A DNA stretch of 64,000 nucleotides from Actinomadura craniellae (GCF_003289645.1 NZ_QLYX01000016.1:124001-188000), one strand, 5' to 3'. Positions 33,401 to 42,691 are shown, numbered from the stretch's first letter. Numbers and translations are program-made. The notes: generated by a model not told the origin, from the letters alone.

Positions 33401-36400
33401 GCCGGGCCCGGGGCGGTCAGCAGCGGCAGGCCCAGCCCGCCGAGCACGGCCGCCGCACCCAGCGAACCCGCGGTGGTGGAGCGGCGCGGGGTCCCGCCGA
33501 CCGGCAGCACGACCTCGGCGCGGACGAAGCCGGACGCGTGGCCGAGGCGGACACCGCCGGCGTCGATGACGGCGGCGCCGTCGCGGCGCCGCACGGTCGC
33601 GCCGACCCCGCCGAACCGCAGCGCGGGGGCCAGGCCCGGCGCCGTCCCGGCGGTGTCCAGCAGCATCAGCGTCACGCCGTTCTCCGCCGCCGGCCAGGCG
33701 ATGCCCGTTGCGGCGGGCAGGCCCGCGTGCAGCTCGACCCGGTACTCCCCGGCGGTGATCTCGGCCTGGCCGGTGAGGCGCAGGCCCAGCAGGGTGCCGG
33801 AGCGGGCCAGGCCCAGCCCCAGGCCGCCCGGCAGCGGGACGGCGACCCCGTCCAGCACGCCGAGCAGGTCCCGCAGCGCGGCCGCCGGGCCGGGCAGCGG
33901 CAGCAGCCGGTCCTGGTCGTCCACGACCTTGGCCGCGCGCAGCAGGTCCCGGGTGTTCTTGCCGGTGGGGCCGTCCCACAGGGGGCGCGACAGCCAGGTG
34001 TCGGCCGCCCGCATCATCAGCCGGGTCGCCAGCGGGACGACCCACGCCCGGGCGAGCCGGGCCGCATCGGCGGCGGTGATCGCCGCCGGGACGGGGGCGA
34101 GCGCGACGACGACCTGGTCGTCGCCGAGCGGGCGCAGGGCGACGCGCAGCCGTCCGTCCGAGCCCGCCGACAGGTCCAGCCGGGGCGTCAGCACGATCCC
34201 GGCGCCGGTGTCGAGGCGGGCCGCGAGCCGGGCGGCGGCGGTGTAGGCCGTGCCGGAGCGGCCGACCGTCACGTCGGCGGTGACCCCGGCGCTGACCTGC
34301 CCGCCGACCGGTGTCTGGAGGTTCAGGCCGGTCAGCCCGACCAGCAGGGCGGGCTGGGCCGAGCCGGGGACGGCGACGGCGTCCAGGACGAGGTTCCCGC
34401 CCAGGACCGGGGTGGACACCCGCAGCGCGCCGGGCGCGGGCGAGGAGACGATGCCGCCGAGCAGCCGGCCCAGCAGCGTGGCGGTGGCGCTCACCCCGGC
34501 GGCGGTGATGCCGTCCGGGGAACCCGGCGCCGCCCGGACCAGCCGGGCGAGCCGGTCGCCCTTGGCGGCGAAGCCGTGCCCGGGCCCCGCGGCCGGGTCG
34601 TAGACGCCCAGCGCCGCGGCGACGGCGAGGGCGTCCGACAGCAGCGGGGAGGGCGCGGGCGACGCCGCCGCGGCGGTCAGGCCGTCCAGCACCTCGGGCA
34701 GCAGCCGCGCGGCCTGCGCCGCGACGAGCTCGGCGACCCCCTTGACGGCGGGCAGCAGGTGGACGGTGGTCTCCGCCCCGGAGAGGGTGCAGGCCAGCAC
34801 CGGGCCGTCGGGGCCGTGCCCGGCGATGACGCGGACGCTCCCCCAGCTGCCCGGCAGCGGCAGATCCACCTCCAGGGTGCCGCCGACGGCGGCGTGCCGG
34901 CCGGCGAGGGTGACCGCCGCCGACAGCGCCAGGGTGATCCCGCTGATCGCGACGGGCGAGTTGGTGGCCAGGGAGAGCCTGGTCCCGCCGGCCGGGGCCG
35001 CGTCGGCCCGCACGATCAGGTTGCCGGGCAGCACCAGCGGCCGGGCCGTGTCGCGGGCCAGGCCGGCGGCGTCGGCGAGGTCGGTCAGGACCCTGTTCAG
35101 CGCCGCCGGGTCGGGTGTTCCCGATCCGCCGCCACCCAGCAGGTTGTCCAGCAGCCAGCCCGCCGGGTCGTGCAGCAGCCGCGACAGCGCGGCGGCCGGG
35201 CCGAACCCGCCGATGGCCCGTTCGAGCAGGCCGGTCAGGCAGACGTCGGCGATCAGGCGCGGCACCAGCGGGGCCAGCGCGGCGCGCAGCTCGGCGGGCC
35301 CGGCGTCCAGCGGCAGCGGCGCGTCCAGCCACGGCGCGTGCAGCCGGGGCGCGCCGGTCGGCCCCCGGTCCAGCCCGAGGCCGGCCAGGGACCCGGCCAG
35401 TGACAGGGCGCAGTCCGCGGTCGCCGCGCCGCCGAGCTCGACCTCGCCGGCGCCGCGGAACCGGCCACCGGCCGCGGTGGCCAGCCCGGCGCCGGTGGTG
35501 CGGACCGCGACCCGCCACGGGTCCGGGGTGACGACCAGCTCGACCGGCAGGTCCGGGGAGCGCCAGTGCCACGGCCCGGCCCCGGCCGCCGCACCGGCGT
35601 CGCGGGCCAGGCCGTACAGGCCGGTGCCGCGGTCCAGCAGCGAGACCAGCCGGGGCCCCAGGTAGGCGCCGGGGTCGGCGGCCAGCGCGGCGAACGCGTC
35701 GGCGATCCAGACCTTGCCCGTCCCGTCGGTGCCGGTCAGGCCCAGGTCGGTGAGCAGGTTCAGGAACGCGGCCAGCTCCCCGCCGGCCGGGTTCTCCCGG
35801 CCGAGCGCGTCGATGAGGTGGGCCAGCAGCGGCGCGGTGCGCGGGTCGTCCAGGCCCGCGGCGTGCGACCAGCGGCCGCCGAGGGCGGCGTCGCGGAGCA
35901 CGACGTCCAGCACCGGCGCGCCGGAGTCACCGGGCACCGTGACGGTGGCCTCCAGGGTCCCGATCCGCGCCCCCGTCTCGGGGACGGCGCCGGTCTCGGT
36001 GTCCAGCAGCGGCCCGCCGGCGCGGGCCAGCCGGACCCGGGCGACCAGGCCGGCCCGCGGCGCCGGCGGCTCGGGCGCGCCGACCACGACCGGGACTCGG
36101 CCCAGGTCCAGCCGCACGTCGGTCTCGACGGCGACCGCGCCGGCCGGCCCGGCAGGCTTGGGCAGCCCGATCCGCACCCCGTGGGCCAGGTGGGTGACCT
36201 GCTCACCGGGGGTGCCGGCGGCCGCGGCGCCGGCGACCAGGTCGGCCAGCCGCGTCGCCAGTGTGCCGCCGGGCAACTCACCGGTGATGGCCAGGACGGG
36301 GATGCCGCGCACGTCCGGCGGTGTCGCCGGAACCGCGGCGAACCGGGCGGCGGGCAGCAGCCCCGGCCCCGCCACCGCGGCGGTCGCGGCGGGCAGGTCC

Positions 36401-39400
36401 CGCCCGTAGGGGTCCAGGTCGTCCTGCGTGGGTGCCAGGAACACGAGCATGTCGTCCGCGCCCTCGGCGCCCAGGCCGTACGGCGCGACCCCGCGGACGA
36501 GCCGGGCGGCGTTGCGCACGCCGGGGCCGGTCAGCGCGCTGACGTCCACCGGCTTCAGCGGTGTGCCGAGCGTGGCCAGCCCGAGCACCGAGGTGGCCGG
36601 CTCGGCGGCCAGGTCCGCGACCAGCCTGCGGGCGGCCACGCCCGCGACCGAATGGGCGACCAGCACCGTGCGCCCGCCGGGCCGCGCGACGGCGATCCGG
36701 TCCAGGACGCGGCGCAGCTGCGCGGCCTGGTGGACGGCGGTGTGCTCCGCCTTTTCCCCTAGCCGCACGACGTAGACCGGCGCCGCGCCGATGGTGCTCA
36801 GGTCGGCGTGCAGCGGGTCGGGGACGCCGCGCAGGTCGACGGTCGCGACCGCGGCGGACGCGGGCAGCGGCCCGCCGGGCCCGGTGGCCGCGGCGACCAG
36901 GCCGGACCAGCAGTCGTCCCCGGCGAACGAGGGGGCGACCAGCACGACCGACCAGGGCACGGTGCCCAGGCCGGCGGTCAGCGAGCGCACCGTGCCGAGC
37001 ACGGCCCGGATGGCGTCGCGGGACCGGGGCAGCATGTGGTGCGCCGCGGTGACGGGCGTCGCCACCTCGGCGGAGCCGGGGCCGCGCCCGGCCGCGTCCG
37101 CCGGGACGACGCCGTCGCCCTCGGCGAACAGGTCCCGCAGCAGCCGCAGCGACCCGAGGGCCTCGGTGCCCGAGCCGAGCGCCGCGGTGGCCTCGCCGAC
37201 GAACGGCCCGAGGTCGGCGGCGAGGTCGGCCACGTAGTCCAGGTCGGTGGTGTCGAGCGTCTCGCTCTCCAGGCGCGCGGTCACCGCCTCGGCCCATTCC
37301 GGGGGCGGTCCGCCGGGCAGCGTCCAGGTGAGCAGTTCGGCGGCGGGCCGGCCGTGCGGCTGGAGCGGCACGGTCCAGGGGTCGGCGGCGGTGCCGTGGC
37401 CCGCCGGGGCGGGGCCCGCCGCGCCGATGTCCTCGAACAGGCCCACCCGGTCGGTGAGGAAAGCCTGCAACGGCCACCGGGCCTCGGACAGGTAGGGCAG
37501 GCCCGCGGCGGTGACGCCCGCCTGCGCGGAGACCAGGGCGGCGGCCCAGGAGCGCAGCGCTTCCAGCGGCCGTTCCAGCAGGGAGCCGGCGTCGTCGGGG
37601 TCGGGCGGCTCGATCGCGGGGGCGCCCTCGGGCAGCCGCGCCGAGCGGCCCATGCCCAGGATCGACGGCAGCAGCCCGGCGCCCGGGCCGCCCCAGGAGG
37701 CGGCCGCACGGGCGACGACGGCGCGCAGCACGTCCACCGCCTGGGCGGGGCTGATGGCCAGGCCGAACGTGCCGCTGGAGGCGTCGGTGTCGGCCGGCAG
37801 CCGCAGCGTGCCCAGGTCGAGCTGCTCGCCCGCGACGGTCAGCCGCACGTCCTCGAGGGTCACCTGCGCGGTGAGGGGCCTGCCGGGCGCCCAGGCGGCG
37901 AAGGCGCGCAGGTCGCCGGTGGCCAGGCCGAGGTCGCCGTCCAGCTCCTCGCCGGGCGGGGTGACGGCCAGGTCGGCGCGGGCGCCGCCCAGCCAGCGGA
38001 CGCCACCGCCCTCGGGCGCCAGGTCGGCGGCCAGCAGCGCGGCCTGCGCCGACACCGCCCAGGCAGTGGCGGCCTGCGCGGCGGACGCGACGCGCAACCG
38101 CAGCCCCAGGTGCAGGCGGGGCGCGCCGGCGGTCCCCTCGTCCCACAGGGCGAGGGCGAAGCCGCCGGTCGCGGCGGTGGTGCCGGGCCACCAGCCGAGC
38201 GGCAGGACCCAGGGGTCGGCGGCGGTGCCGGCGCCGGTCACCGGTGCCAGGTCGCCGGGGCGGCCCGAGCCGAGCAGCCCGCCGATCGCGGCGAGTAGGC
38301 GGCGCCAGCCGTCGGCGGTCTGCCGCAACTCCCGGTAGTAGGCGGCCAGCGCGCGGGTCGGCGCGGTGGCCAGGCCGCCGATATCGGTGCCGGGGGTCGT
38401 GGCCAGGCCCAGCAGCGTCCGAACCGCGCCGACGAACGGCCCGGCGGCGCCGAGGCCCTCCTCCAGCGCGTCCTCCAGCGCGGCGGCCGCGGCGCTGCCG
38501 AGCGAGGACGCGTCGGTCAGGTCCAGGCGAGGGAACACGTGGTCGGGGGTGACGACGTCGCGCAACTCCAGCACGGGGCCGAGTCCTGAGGCGTCGTAGC
38601 GCAGCCCGGCCCGCAGCGAGCCCACCCCGAACCCGTGGGTCGCGGGGCCGGCGGGAATGAGCGGGCCGGACGCCGCCGCCCGGCGCACGGTCACCTCGGC
38701 GCGCTCGGCGAGCACGGCGGGGCCGGTGCCGTGCAGCGGCAGCGCCAGCAGGATGCCCTCGCCGGAGACGACCGCGCCGGCCGCCGCGACGGTGAACTCG
38801 GCGGCCAGCGCGACGACCAGCACCGGGGTGCCGCTGTCAGGCGCGGGCCGCAGCCACACCCGGGCCGACACCGCCGGGCCGGGGCCCGGCGGTGTCAGCC
38901 GCAGCACCGCGGGCTGCTCCTCGGTGGGAGCGCCCGCGGGGGGCGCGGACATCGGCAGGTCGCCCAGCAGCCCGGCGATGTGCCGCAGCCAGGCCACCAG
39001 CGCCGACCGGCCGTCGGCCAGGGTCGAGCCGGCCAGCCCGGCCAGCCAGCCGCGCATCGCGGCCGGGTCGTGGACCAGGCCGGCCAGCGGCAGCGCCGGC
39101 AGCCCGTCGGACAGGCCGAGCAGCCCGGTCAGGTGGCCGGCCAGGGCGCGCACCTGCGCCGGCTGGTCGGCCGCCGACAGCAGCGCGTCGACCAGGGCGG
39201 CGGCGAGCTGCGCCAGGCCCTCCGGCACGGCGATCGGGTCCAGGTCCAGCGGCGGCAGGGTCGAGGCGGGCCCGGGGCGGTACCGGACCCGGAACCGGGC
39301 CGCGGCGCCGCCGGGGCCGGTCCCGGCCATCGACAGCGACGCGGTCAGCCGGGCGCCGTCGCCGGGCAGCCGCACGGTGGCGGCCAGCTCGACCGGGTGG

Positions 39401-39816
39401 GCGGCCTCGCCGGTCACGACCGCGAGCGCGCCGTTGCGGACGGCCACCAGCGGCACGGTCGCGGTGACGCGGGGCGCGGTGGGGCCGGGCTGGGCGACGG
39501 CCCGCAGGTCCAGCAGGATCTGCGTGGCGGCGCCGGTGCCGGTGCGGGTCACGCCGAGGTAGAGGCCGCCGATGCCGGTGGGCTCCACCAGCGGGTGCAG
39601 CCGGGTCTCCTCCTCCAGCGCCGCGTGCGGCAGCAGGAGATCGAGGGCCTCCAGCGCGGCGTCGCGCTGGTCGGGGTCGGCCAGCACCCGCGCGACGTGC
39701 TCGGCGGGCGAGGCGAAGAACGCGGTGTTGAGGGACAGGTCATCGGAGGGGCCGTCGAACAGGCCGATGGCCCGGCCGAGGGCGCTGGCCTCGGCCGTCA
39801 TGGTGTCGGGGATCAT
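30397..39816 (-). CDS. 3139-aa DUF6603 giant protein
   Basis: One frame of 9.4 kb. Early part: beta-rich repeats with two copies of a GTAADPW(V/T) motif (coding near 38215 and 37383). Near residue 1050 there is an alpha/beta-hydrolase-like element (GRTVLVAHSVAGVAARRLVA, nucleophile-elbow form AHSVAG). Residues about 1900-2640 match the DUF6603 pattern: PYLFVEGLAGGVGYNRALV, VLTIGGYSPWFDPEGFPVVP, VKGEAYFAVVPGFMMFGGRI and YNTDIVRLWFTAWLDVLLGW. The C-terminal 450 residues are further beta-rich modules. No signal peptide. ATG 39816 overlaps the upstream stop. Function unknown; the size and repeated strands suggest an elongated barrel or scaffold. Confidence 0.85.
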   Translation of the reverse strand: MIPDTMTAEASALGRAIGLFDGPSDDLSLNTAFFASPAEHVARVLADPDQRDAALEALDLLLPHAALEEETRLHPLVEPTGIGGLYLGVTRTGTGAATQILLDLRAVAQPGPTAPRVTATVPLVAVRNGALAVVTGEAAHPVELAATVRLPGDGARLTASLSMAGTGPGGAAARFRVRYRPGPASTLPPLDLDPIAVPEGLAQLAAALVDALLSAADQPAQVRALAGHLTGLLGLSDGLPALPLAGLVHDPAAMRGWLAGLAGSTLADGRSALVAWLRHIAGLLGDLPMSAPPAGAPTEEQPAVLRLTPPGPGPAVSARVWLRPAPDSGTPVLVVALAAEFTVAAAGAVVSGEGILLALPLHGTGPAVLAERAEVTVRRAAASGPLIPAGPATHGFGVGSLRAGLRYDASGLGPVLELRDVVTPDHVFPRLDLTDASSLGSAAAAALEDALEEGLGAAGPFVGAVRTLLGLATTPGTDIGGLATAPTRALAAYYRELRQTADGWRRLLAAIGGLLGSGRPGDLAPVTGAGTAADPWVLPLGWWPGTTAATGGFALALWDEGTAGAPRLHLGLRLRVASAAQAATAWAVSAQAALLAADLAPEGGGVRWLGGARADLAVTPPGEELDGDLGLATGDLRAFAAWAPGRPLTAQVTLEDVRLTVAGEQLDLGTLRLPADTDASSGTFGLAISPAQAVDVLRAVVARAAASWGGPGAGLLPSILGMGRSARLPEGAPAIEPPDPDDAGSLLERPLEALRSWAAALVSAQAGVTAAGLPYLSEARWPLQAFLTDRVGLFEDIGAAGPAPAGHGTAADPWTVPLQPHGRPAAELLTWTLPGGPPPEWAEAVTARLESETLDTTDLDYVADLAADLGPFVGEATAALGSGTEALGSLRLLRDLFAEGDGVVPADAAGRGPGSAEVATPVTAAHHMLPRSRDAIRAVLGTVRSLTAGLGTVPWSVVLVAPSFAGDDCWSGLVAAATGPGGPLPASAAVATVDLRGVPDPLHADLSTIGAAPVYVVRLGEKAEHTAVHQAAQLRRVLDRIAVARPGGRTVLVAHSVAGVAARRLVADLAAEPATSVLGLATLGTPLKPVDVSALTGPGVRNAARLVRGVAPYGLGAEGADDMLVFLAPTQDDLDPYGRDLPAATAAVAGPGLLPAARFAAVPATPPDVRGIPVLAITGELPGGTLATRLADLVAGAAAAGTPGEQVTHLAHGVRIGLPKPAGPAGAVAVETDVRLDLGRVPVVVGAPEPPAPRAGLVARVRLARAGGPLLDTETGAVPETGARIGTLEATVTVPGDSGAPVLDVVLRDAALGGRWSHAAGLDDPRTAPLLAHLIDALGRENPAGGELAAFLNLLTDLGLTGTDGTGKVWIADAFAALAADPGAYLGPRLVSLLDRGTGLYGLARDAGAAAGAGPWHWRSPDLPVELVVTPDPWRVAVRTTGAGLATAAGGRFRGAGEVELGGAATADCALSLAGSLAGLGLDRGPTGAPRLHAPWLDAPLPLDAGPAELRAALAPLVPRLIADVCLTGLLERAIGGFGPAAALSRLLHDPAGWLLDNLLGGGGSGTPDPAALNRVLTDLADAAGLARDTARPLVLPGNLIVRADAAPAGGTRLSLATNSPVAISGITLALSAAVTLAGRHAAVGGTLEVDLPLPGSWGSVRVIAGHGPDGPVLACTLSGAETTVHLLPAVKGVAELVAAQAARLLPEVLDGLTAAAASPAPSPLLSDALAVAAALGVYDPAAGPGHGFAAKGDRLARLVRAAPGSPDGITAAGVSATATLLGRLLGGIVSSPAPGALRVSTPVLGGNLVLDAVAVPGSAQPALLVGLTGLNLQTPVGGQVSAGVTADVTVGRSGTAYTAAARLAARLDTGAGIVLTPRLDLSAGSDGRLRVALRPLGDDQVVVALAPVPAAITAADAARLARAWVVPLATRLMMRAADTWLSRPLWDGPTGKNTRDLLRAAKVVDDQDRLLPLPGPAAALRDLLGVLDGVAVPLPGGLGLGLARSGTLLGLRLTGQAEITAGEYRVELHAGLPAATGIAWPAAENGVTLMLLDTAGTAPGLAPALRFGGVGATVRRRDGAAVIDAGGVRLGHASGFVRAEVVLPVGGTPRRSTTAGSLGAAAVLGGLGLPLLTAPGPANDPVAGGILAPGTGDGTPANPPIDVVVASGPTGPQVVLNGTDAAEPRWLPVQKSFGPLHLDQLGLAHRKLTGPEHADHPDAVALFFDGSLALAGMSIKPDGLRLLVPLDDLAEPGEWEIGLDGLAVSLDLPSVRVAGGLTRTVADGVAEYTGELAVDVAGRGFTAIGGYSKGADGVTSLFVFVALPFALGGPPYLFVEGLAGGVGYNRALVVPTDPIAATSFPLVQAVQEGGVGLPRDPDSQLAALRKVAPARRGSHWVAAGVRFSSFELVHTSAVAYAALDRGFQVGLLGVSRMVLPMAGPAIANVELAVNARFDSAESLLSIRAQLTDNSWLLSRDCQLTGGFAFVIWFRERRFVLTIGGYSPWFDPEGFPVVPRVGIRWAVSRQISVKGEAYFAVVPGFMMFGGRIEAAYNTDIVRLWFTAWLDVLLGWDPFYYRVDMGVEVGATFRLRVCLIACVTIRVSVSLGVSLQIEGPPLHGRARVDLAVASVTVHIGDPAPPPPAYLTWLAFSRRYLAGPTGPAVVAVSAGAAADTGPAATGANPPDGSQANPWPIQAAARLRTESRIPATRAKVGETAVPLTGITVGGPAPLHPTPCGNKVLPYFRVTHQVAVTGSNGAAPNSMVVTPRQGGFQAALWQPAPAPGDQPQNVDGLPALGGVDLDFITAATGAPVTVRPEITAVSTPLPFGAPAGRARAATALAAEPAPPARTRRTPTAPGPRLIGVVHPGGRRVTRPAPVPAAALAATGDAVTLAPEAGYVWRVSAGERAGLAVEHGRARVVCVSGSGHVLADRVVDAAAKAFTPPEGTSHVMVGDVAGLPAGAPGWHVGTPVVQVLPGVALAGRVTLLPDGPVPMPAAPDQVVLLSAGDLLRNRGGCRTLLPPATTVVQVLVERADGTAGAAADLDGAVTIDGRTVRGEALRTASGMGLLLQVPPRDNGADLPVQVDLELPGGWSAVAVHAVAQRENEAADEGAGQALAAAGTQPAVVRWAAADNDGGWK

Positions 39817-42125
39817 GGCGCGGGCCACCCCGTGAAGCTGCCGGGAGTGGCGTTCAGGCCGGGATCCCTGGCCGGTTTGTCCCTGGTCGCCGGGATCACG
39901 GGTTTGTCGTGGAGGACGACGATGTTGTGGTCCCGGGAGTCCTTGTTCCTCTTGTACACGCGCCGGACGAGCACGAAGTTGATCGCCATCCGCATCAGGA
40001 AGTGGTCGTCGGCCTCGGTTCCGACCAGCGTGTACGGCTTGCGGGCGTAGGTGTTGCGGAACGCCGTGTCGAGGTCGGCGGCCACCAGTCCGGGGACGTT
40101 GATGTGCGCGTCGATCACGGCGGCCACGAAGAACTGCGAGGAGACGAGCCGGCGGAACGGGTACTGCTTGCCGCCAGGGGCGTCGGTGGTCGGATACATG
40201 CCGTTCACCTGGTTCCACAGGCGCTGGAACCGGAACACGGCGGTCTGGAGTTGTGCGGTGCACAGCTCCCGCGAGGTCTGGGAGGCCAGGCGGGAGATGC
40301 CGCCCCACAGCGGGTCGAAGATCACCTGCTTGGCCGCGTTCTCCACGCCGCCGAACAGCGCCCAGCGGTGCGCGGTGCCCGACCTGATCGGCTGGGGCGT
40401 CTCGACCGGGCCGCCGGGGGCGCTGTACTTGAGCCACACCAGCTTGACCCGGCTCGGGACGCCGTCGTCGGCGGGCCCGGTGCCGGCGTCGCCCCAGTCG
40501 CCGGCCGGCTTCGAGGCGTACGCGCTGCGCCAGGTCTCGGGGGTGTCGGGCCGGGACCGCGGGCGCAGGTAGGGGTTGGCCTCGTCGATCTTGTCGGGTG
40601 TCGGCTCGGTGGTGTCGGCGAGGCCCCACACCCGCAGCTGCATCCCGCGGATGCCGAAGAACAGGTCGAAGTGGTCCGGCGCCATCCGCATGAACTGGTA
40701 CAACACGACGGTCAGCTCGTCGTCGGCGGCGATCGTCCACTGCTGGATGCCGATCGACACGATGCCCGCGTCGGCCAGCCGCAGGCCGTCCAGCTTCCCC
40801 TCGTTGGGGGCGATCTTCTTGACCAAGTCCCAGCACTGCAGCAGCGTGGAGCTGGGGGCCGGGCCGAGGAACGCGGGATCGTCCCCGACGAAGTCCACCA
40901 GGTCCATGCTGCCCAGCGCCGCCGGGCCGTAGTACTTCCCGGTGTTGTCGCGAACGCCGGCCGCCATGAGCCGGCCGTAGACCACGGTGAGGTAGACGTC
41001 CTTGCCGTTCGGGCTCTTGCGCAGGAGCTGGGCGGGCGCCAGGAACAGGTCCACCGGGGGCACCGACGGGCCGCGCTCGGTCGGCGAGTACCAGGCGGCC
41101 GTCCCGTTGGCGGCCAGGCCGAGCGCTCCGGCGAGCAGGGCGCGCGCGCCGGCCACCGCGGGCTTGTCGGCGGCCGGAACGCCGTCGCCCTTGCGGCGCA
41201 GCGCGTCCCAGAGCCGGCGGAACAGCGCGTTGCCGCCCATCGTCCAGCCGGTGACCGCGGCCTGGTGCGCGGAGAAGCCGGACAGGATGGCCAGCGTGAC
41301 GGGCAGTTCGAGCTCGGGCCGGTCGCGGCGGAGCTGCCGCATCAGCTCGATCTGGTAGAAGATCCCCTCGAACGGGTTGACCAGCACGTTGGCATGGACC
41401 TCGGCACCGAGCGCGGCGACCTCCTCCGGCTTGGCGACCGGCTTGGTCAGCGTGCCCAGCCGCGTCGCCACCTGGGCCTTGAGCTCCAGCGGGCGGTGGC
41501 CGGCCTCGGTCGTCGCCGGCAGCGGCTCGACGGGCAGCCGCACCGTCAGCTGGAGCCCCACCTCCTCCTCGGGCTTGATCAGCCGGGCCCATTCGCGCAT
41601 CTGCGCGCGCCCGACCTTCCAGGTCGGGGCCGCGGGCGGGACGATCTCCACCTCGATCGGCAGGATCACCCGGCGGCCGACCTTCCACTCGGTCGGGCGG
41701 AGCGGGGGGATGGGCAGGCCGAGATAGACCGCCAGGGCCTTCTCCAGCTCGTTCTGGGTGAGCTTGAGGTCGGTGGCGTCCTTGGGCGCGTCCTTGGGGT
41801 CCAGCGCGCCCTTGTTGACGATCGGCTCGATCGCCGCCGCGAGCCCGCGCAGGTTGGCGCCCAGGCCGAGGAAGGCCGACAGCCGGCGGGGCCCGGCGGC
41901 CTCCTCCGCCGGGTCGCCGGTGGTCGCCGCCAGCGTGCCGTTGACCACCGCGGGCCACGCGGCCTCGGCGAGCTTCCCGCCGTTGGGCTGGGTGAAGCTC
42001 CACAGCGTCACGTTGGACTCCACCTTGCTGGGCGGAGGCGGCGGCGCGGGCGGGGCCGGCGGCTTGGCCGCCACGGCCTTCTTCACGCTGCTCAGAGCCG
42101 GTTTCGCGGCGGCCGCGGCAGTCAC
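39813..42125 (-). CDS. First protein of the DUF6603 operon, 770 aa
   Basis: An Ala/Pro/Lys-rich start (AKPPAPPAPPPPPSK) is followed by a long alpha/beta region. GIVSIGIQQWTIAADDELTV (about 462-481) and FFGIRGMQLRVWG recall the lysozyme-like module with a GIQQW motif seen in some phage and injection-system proteins, but the resemblance is weak. Later: GGVENAAKQVIFDPLWGGIS and LQTAVFRFQRLWNQVNGMYP. I start at GTG 42125, where GGGAGG stands 6 nt upstream; longer in-frame readings begin with low-quality sequence. It heads a seven-gene chain of 4-nt overlaps. Confidence 0.75.
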   Translation of the reverse strand: MTAAAAAKPALSSVKKAVAAKPPAPPAPPPPPSKVESNVTLWSFTQPNGGKLAEAAWPAVVNGTLAATTGDPAEEAAGPRRLSAFLGLGANLRGLAAAIEPIVNKGALDPKDAPKDATDLKLTQNELEKALAVYLGLPIPPLRPTEWKVGRRVILPIEVEIVPPAAPTWKVGRAQMREWARLIKPEEEVGLQLTVRLPVEPLPATTEAGHRPLELKAQVATRLGTLTKPVAKPEEVAALGAEVHANVLVNPFEGIFYQIELMRQLRRDRPELELPVTLAILSGFSAHQAAVTGWTMGGNALFRRLWDALRRKGDGVPAADKPAVAGARALLAGALGLAANGTAAWYSPTERGPSVPPVDLFLAPAQLLRKSPNGKDVYLTVVYGRLMAAGVRDNTGKYYGPAALGSMDLVDFVGDDPAFLGPAPSSTLLQCWDLVKKIAPNEGKLDGLRLADAGIVSIGIQQWTIAADDELTVVLYQFMRMAPDHFDLFFGIRGMQLRVWGLADTTEPTPDKIDEANPYLRPRSRPDTPETWRSAYASKPAGDWGDAGTGPADDGVPSRVKLVWLKYSAPGGPVETPQPIRSGTAHRWALFGGVENAAKQVIFDPLWGGISRLASQTSRELCTAQLQTAVFRFQRLWNQVNGMYPTTDAPGGKQYPFRRLVSSQFFVAAVIDAHINVPGLVAADLDTAFRNTYARKPYTLVGTEADDHFLMRMAINFVLVRRVYKRNKDSRDHNIVVLHDKPVIPATRDKPARDPGLNATPGSFTGWPAP

Positions 42126-42691
42126 GCCGCCTCCCGCGCGAAGGTACGCACGGAGTGATTCCGGGCAGGCTGATGCAGAGCATGTCCGATCATGTGTTTC
42201 CCCCACATGGCTGACCAAAGGCCCCCGTAATCCCCGTCGGCGGGCCAAGCAGGTTGATCAAAACATAGTTCCGATTTACACAACAAGCCCTTAGGTGTCC
42301 CGATTCAGGAACATCCCGGGGCCGGCACCAGGAGCAGCCTGGACCTGCATCAATACGTCATTCTTCGGCCAGGTACGGCCAATTTTGCCCCAGCCCCGCA
42401 ATTGACCCAGGACACCCGGGACACCGGCCCCAGAACGCCTGGGACACCTGGTCCGGGACTCCCCGCCAGGCCCGTCCGCGGCGCGCCGCAGGGCGGCGGG
42501 ACGGGTTTTGCTTTCCGTCGTTCCCCGGGCATTCCCACCTCGGAGAATGCCCGGGAACAACCGTTCTTCGGCGGCCGGTTATTCGGAGGGAGCGGGCTCT
42601 CGGCGATCGCGGGAATGTCCTGGAATTCGCGCCGGTGCGTTATCACTCCGTCCCAGACGCCCAGGACGGCGATGCAGGTCACCGCCGCCCA
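42126..42691. other. Upstream region of the DUF6603 operon with repeated GGGACACC motifs
   Basis: 566 nt without a credible gene. It is richer in A/T around 42200-42300 (a promoter-like area; TATGTT on the minus strand near 42265). It holds GGACACC at 42410-42416, GGGACACC at 42418-42425 and 42441-42448, and the inverted form GGTGTCCC at 42294-42301, possible sites for a regulator of the operon. A strong hairpin follows at 42520-42558. Confidence 0.4.
42520..42558. terminator. Strong hairpin, probable terminator
   Basis: GTTCCCCGGGCATTC (42520-42534) pairs with GAATGCCCGGGAAC (42545-42558) with a single bulge, loop of 10 nt. It would end leftward transcription from the tetR / acyl-CoA dehydrogenase side before the DUF6603 promoter. 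Confidence 0.6.

Noticed and set aside
30472-35403. A 1643-codon open frame on the plus strand opposite the DUF6603 giant
   Set aside because: Mirror effect of extreme G/C codon bias: the product is Arg/Gly/Gln/Val-rich without domains, while the minus-strand frame has coherent DUF6603 motifs and overlap-coupled neighbours.
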